Source: Bacillota bacterium
GTDB lineage: Bacteria > Bacillota > Ch66 > Ch109
Assembly (NCBI GenBank): GCA_013178275.1
Contig: JABLWZ010000005.1
Coordinates: forward strand, 62,001 to 126,000
Direction of reading: 5' to 3'
Length of the DNA stretch: 64,000 nucleotides
The translations under genes were made by a program, and so were the position numbers. Below are positions 61,115-64,000 of the stretch, in pieces. The notes beneath the pieces were generated by a model, which was not told the DNA's origin, searched no databases, and worked only from the letters and a program-made list of their open reading frames with translations. Each line of letters opens with the position of its first letter. The stretch's first letter is position 1.

Positions 61115-61945
61115 ATGGTGGTGGAAAACATTATTCCGGTGGTGTATGTAATCTCTGATTCCCTGGGTGAGACCGCGGAGATGGTCGTTAGGGCGGCCGC
61201 GGCTCAGTTCGACGGGAACCGGGTGGAGATCTTCCGCATCGCCTATGTAAACACCGAAAGCCACCTCGAGGAGGTTATCGAGGAGGCCGCCGGAAAGAAC
61301 GCCATAGTCGCCTATACCGTGGTCATGCCGGACCTGAACCGCCGGCTGATTGAGATGGTTCGCGAGAAGGGGATAGTGGCGGTCGACGTTTTGGGGCCGA
61401 TGATCGCGGCCATCGCCAGCCGCTCCAACGTCGTGCCCAAGATGAAGGCGGGGCTGCTCTGGCAGATGGATGAGGACTACTTCCGCCGGGTGGAGGCCAT
61501 CGAGTTCGCGGTCAAGTACGACGACGGCAAGGACTCCCGCGGGCTGCCCCTTTCGGATATCGTGCTGATCGGGGTGTCGCGCACCTCCAAGACCCCGCTC
61601 TCGATGTACCTGGCCAACAAGCGGCTCAAGGTGGCCAACGTGCCGCTGGTGCCGGAGGTCCCGGTCCCGCCGGAGCTGCTGGCGCTGCCGCACGGCAAGG
61701 TGGTCGGCCTGACCATCCGGCCGCAGCTGTTGAACGAGATACGCACCGAGCGGCTGAAGACCCTGGGACTGGTCTCCAACGCCAGCTATGCCAGCCTGGA
61801 GCGGATTTATCACGAGCTGGAATACGCTCATGACCTCTATAAACGGATCAACTGTCCAGTCATAGATGTGACCAACAAGGCGATAGAAGAAACCGCCAGC
61901 CGAATACTAGAAATATACTATAAGGGGGATCGACATGGGGGATAA
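61115..61945 (+). CDS. Pyruvate, phosphate dikinase regulatory protein (PDRP)
   Basis: 276-residue bifunctional kinase/pyrophosphorylase (DUF299). The P-loop-like IGVSRTSKTPLS and the opening YVISDSLGETAEMV are conserved. It uses ADP to phosphorylate a threonine of PPDK, inactivating it, and phosphorolysis reverses this. Its target gene ppdK starts within its last 11 bases. ATG 61115 follows TGGAGG. Confidence 0.95.
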   Translation: MVVENIIPVVYVISDSLGETAEMVVRAAAAQFDGNRVEIFRIAYVNTESHLEEVIEEAAGKNAIVAYTVVMPDLNRRLIEMVREKGIVAVDVLGPMIAAIASRSNVVPKMKAGLLWQMDEDYFRRVEAIEFAVKYDDGKDSRGLPLSDIVLIGVSRTSKTPLSMYLANKRLKVANVPLVPEVPVPPELLALPHGKVVGLTIRPQLLNEIRTERLKTLGLVSNASYASLERIYHELEYAHDLYKRINCPVIDVTNKAIEETASRILEIYYKGDRHGG

Positions 61946-64000
61946 AAAGCAGTGGGTGTACGTTTTTGGAGAGGTTAAAGCTGACAAGAACCTGTTGGGA
62001 GGCAAAGGTGCCGGTCTCACCGAGATGACCGGCATAGGTCTGCCGGTTCCGCCAGGTCTTACCATTACCACCGAGGCCTGCAACGAGTATTACGTTCTGG
62101 GCAAGCAGTTTCCTCCCGGCATGGAGGAGCAGTTGATGTCCAAGTTGAAGACAGTAGAGCAGCAGGTGGGCAAGAAGTTCGGGGACCCCGAGGACCCGCT
62201 GCTGGTTTCCGTGAGGTCGGGGGCTCCCGTCTCGATGCCGGGGATGATGGACACCATCCTCAACCTGGGATTGAACGACCAGACGGTACAGGGGCTGACC
62301 CGGGCCACCGGGGACGAGCGGTTCGCTCTCGACTGCTACCGCCGTTTCATCTCCATGTTCGCCGACGTGGTCATGAAGGTCGAGCGGAGCAAGTTCGAGA
62401 ACGTCCTGCACCGCCATAAGCAGCGGATGAAAGTGGAGTTCGACTCGCAGTTGGACGTGGAATCGATGAAGCAGGTCCTGCTGGACTACAAGCAGGTGGT
62501 TCGCAACACCACCGGGCAGCCGTTCCCCCAGGACACCTACCAGCAGCTGATGATGGCCATCCAGGCGGTATTCAGCTCCTGGGACAACGACCGCGCGATT
62601 TTATACCGCAAGATCAACAAGATACCCGACGAGCTGGGCACCGCGGTAAACGTTCAGTGCATGGTCTTCGGCAACATGGGCAGCGACAGCGGGACCGGGG
62701 TGGCATTCACCCGCAACCCCTCCACCGGGAAGCACGACCTGTTCGGTGAGTTCCTGGTCAACGCCCAGGGTGAAGACGTGGTGGCGGGTATCCGTACCCC
62801 GCAGCCGATCAGCAGCCTGGAGACGGAGCTGCCGGGGGTGTTCGAGCAGTTCGTCAACACCTGCCGGAACCTGGAAAAGCACTACCGTGATATGCAGGAC
62901 ATCGAGTTTACCGTGGAGCGGGGCCGGCTGTACATGCTGCAGACCCGCACCGGCAAGAGGACCTCAGCGGCCTCCGTCAAGATAGCCCTGGATATGTACG
63001 AGGAGGGGCTGATCTCCAAGGAAGAGGCGCTGCTCCGGGTCGACCCCAACCAGTTGAACCAGCTTTTACATAGACAGATCGATCCCGAGGCCAAGCTGAA
63101 CATCCTGGCCAAGGGGCTGCCGGCCTCTCCGGGGGCGGCCACCGGGGCGGTCGTATTCGACGCCGACGAGGCTGAGCGGCTCGGTAAGGCGGGGAACAAG
63201 GTCATCCTGGTGAGAAACGAGACCACCCCCGACGACTATCACGGGATCGTAGTAGCACAGGGAGTGCTGACCAGCCGGGGCGGGATGACCAGCCACGCGG
63301 CGGTGGTGGCCCGCAGTATAGGAAAACCCTGCATCTGCGGCGCCGAGTCCATATCCATCAACTACAACCTCGGCCAGTTCACGGTGGGCGGGGTCAAGGT
63401 AAACGCGGGGGACATCGTCTCCATGGACGGCTCTACCGGGAACATCTTCCTGGGAGAGATCCCCCTGGTCGACCCGACTTCCAGCCAGGAACTCGAGAAG
63501 CTGCTGGGCTGGGCCGATGAGATCCGCCGCCTGAAGGTCAGGGCCAACGGGGACACCCCCGAGGACGCCACCAAGGCGCGGGCTTTTGGGGCGGAGGGGA
63601 TCGGACTCTGCCGCACCGAGCACATGTTCATGGGGCAGGACCGGCTGCCGATCGTGCAGCAGATGATCCTGGCCGACAGCATTGAGGAGAGGAACGCCGC
63701 GCTGCACAAACTGCTCCCGATCCAGCAGGGAGACTTCTACGGCATCTTCAAGGCCATGGAGGGACTGCCGGTCACCATCCGGCTGCTGGACCCCCCGCTG
63801 CACGAGTTCTTGCCCAACCAGGAGGAGCTTGTCGTGGAGATAACCAAGCTCAAGGTGATGCACGGCGACCACAAGGAGATCGCCGCCAAGGAAAACCTGC
63901 TGCGCAAGGTCCGGGCCCAGTCCGAGCAGAATCCCATGCTGGGGCACCGGGGATGCCGGCTGGGGATAACCTTCCCCGAGATATACGCCATGCAGGCGCG
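61935..64000 (+). CDS. ppdK: Pyruvate, phosphate dikinase (3' end outside window)
   Basis: First 688 codons of a protein that is normally about 880-890 residues. The ATP-grasp nucleotide domain opens GGKGAGLTEMTGIGLPVPPG. The phosphohistidine is H454 in GGMTSHAAVVAR, and the preceding threonine is the usual PDRP target. The PEP/pyruvate barrel has begun (GIGLCRTEHMF, GHRGCRLGI) when the window ends. It interconverts pyruvate+ATP+Pi and PEP+AMP+PPi. Overlaps the PDRP gene. Confidence 0.97.
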   Translation, partial: MGDKKQWVYVFGEVKADKNLLGGKGAGLTEMTGIGLPVPPGLTITTEACNEYYVLGKQFPPGMEEQLMSKLKTVEQQVGKKFGDPEDPLLVSVRSGAPVSMPGMMDTILNLGLNDQTVQGLTRATGDERFALDCYRRFISMFADVVMKVERSKFENVLHRHKQRMKVEFDSQLDVESMKQVLLDYKQVVRNTTGQPFPQDTYQQLMMAIQAVFSSWDNDRAILYRKINKIPDELGTAVNVQCMVFGNMGSDSGTGVAFTRNPSTGKHDLFGEFLVNAQGEDVVAGIRTPQPISSLETELPGVFEQFVNTCRNLEKHYRDMQDIEFTVERGRLYMLQTRTGKRTSAASVKIALDMYEEGLISKEEALLRVDPNQLNQLLHRQIDPEAKLNILAKGLPASPGAATGAVVFDADEAERLGKAGNKVILVRNETTPDDYHGIVVAQGVLTSRGGMTSHAAVVARSIGKPCICGAESISINYNLGQFTVGGVKVNAGDIVSMDGSTGNIFLGEIPLVDPTSSQELEKLLGWADEIRRLKVRANGDTPEDATKARAFGAEGIGLCRTEHMFMGQDRLPIVQQMILADSIEERNAALHKLLPIQQGDFYGIFKAMEGLPVTIRLLDPPLHEFLPNQEELVVEITKLKVMHGDHKEIAAKENLLRKVRAQSEQNPMLGHRGCRLGITFPEIYAMQA

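Overview
The window is a 64-kb piece of a GC-rich chromosome from an endospore-forming member of the Firmicutes, most likely a clostridial lineage of the Peptococcaceae/Syntrophomonas type. Three things support this. The gene order is the classic Firmicutes backbone: rng-rplU-prp-rpmA-spo0B-obgE, nadD-yqeK-rsfS-leuS, comEA-comEC-holA-rpsT, lepA-hemW-hrcA-grpE-dnaK-dnaJ-prmA-rsmE-mtaB, rpsU-yqeY-nfeD, yqfC-yqfD-phoH-yqfF-ybeY-dgkA-cdd-era-recO-glyQ-glyS, and PPDK regulator-ppdK. There are sporulation genes (spo0B, spoIIP, yqfC, yqfD). T-box leaders and a perfect CIRCE operator are present. No proposal is made for genus or species. Nearly all genes are on the + strand; only rpsT is on the - strand.

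Layout. 1-8.9 kb: tail of a radical SAM gene, its DUF2344 partner, RNase G, L21/Prp/L27 with an L21-type leader, Spo0B, Obg, ProB, NadD. 8.9-9.8 kb: AT-richer repeats and an RRM RNA-binding protein. 10-14 kb: YqeK, RsfS, a leuS T-box that contains a complete tRNA-Ala gene, and LeuS. 14-20 kb: a GntR-RCK_C regulator, ComEA/ComEC, a secreted copper-amine-oxidase-N/transglutaminase-like protein, HolA. 20.2-24.3 kb: a sigma-54 island (enhancer-binding protein, CoA-transferase, FabK-like flavoprotein) inserted between holA and rpsT. 24-31 kb: S20, a holin-like membrane protein, SpoIIP, MurJ, LepA, an Fpg-like glycosylase. 31.1-31.8 kb: a tandem array with a 227-bp period. 31.8-41 kb: HemW, the HrcA/CIRCE heat-shock operon and RNA/protein modification genes. 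41-46 kb: HIT, S21, YqeY, two NfeD-type proteins, a slipin, and a soluble Rossmann-MCP fusion. 46-57.4 kb: the YqfC-to-RecO block. 57.4-64 kb: glycine T-box plus repeat, GlyQS, PPDK regulator, PPDK (cut by the window end).

Two observations stand out. First, a structured, AT-richer repeat family occurs at three separate leader positions: upstream of the RRM gene, as a tandem array abutting hemW, and between the glycine T-box terminator and glyQ. Copies share a core of about 175 nt with several conserved stems. I do not recognise it as a known element. Second, the leuS T-box carries a CCA-encoding tRNA-Ala(GGC) between its specifier domain and its antiterminator. Normal tRNA processing should cut such a leader in two.

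Other points of interest are a sigma-54 regulator whose own promoter and target promoter share a candidate upstream site, a QmcA-type slipin at the position normally held by FloA, and a paired hairpin-cluster repeat downstream of rng and murJ.
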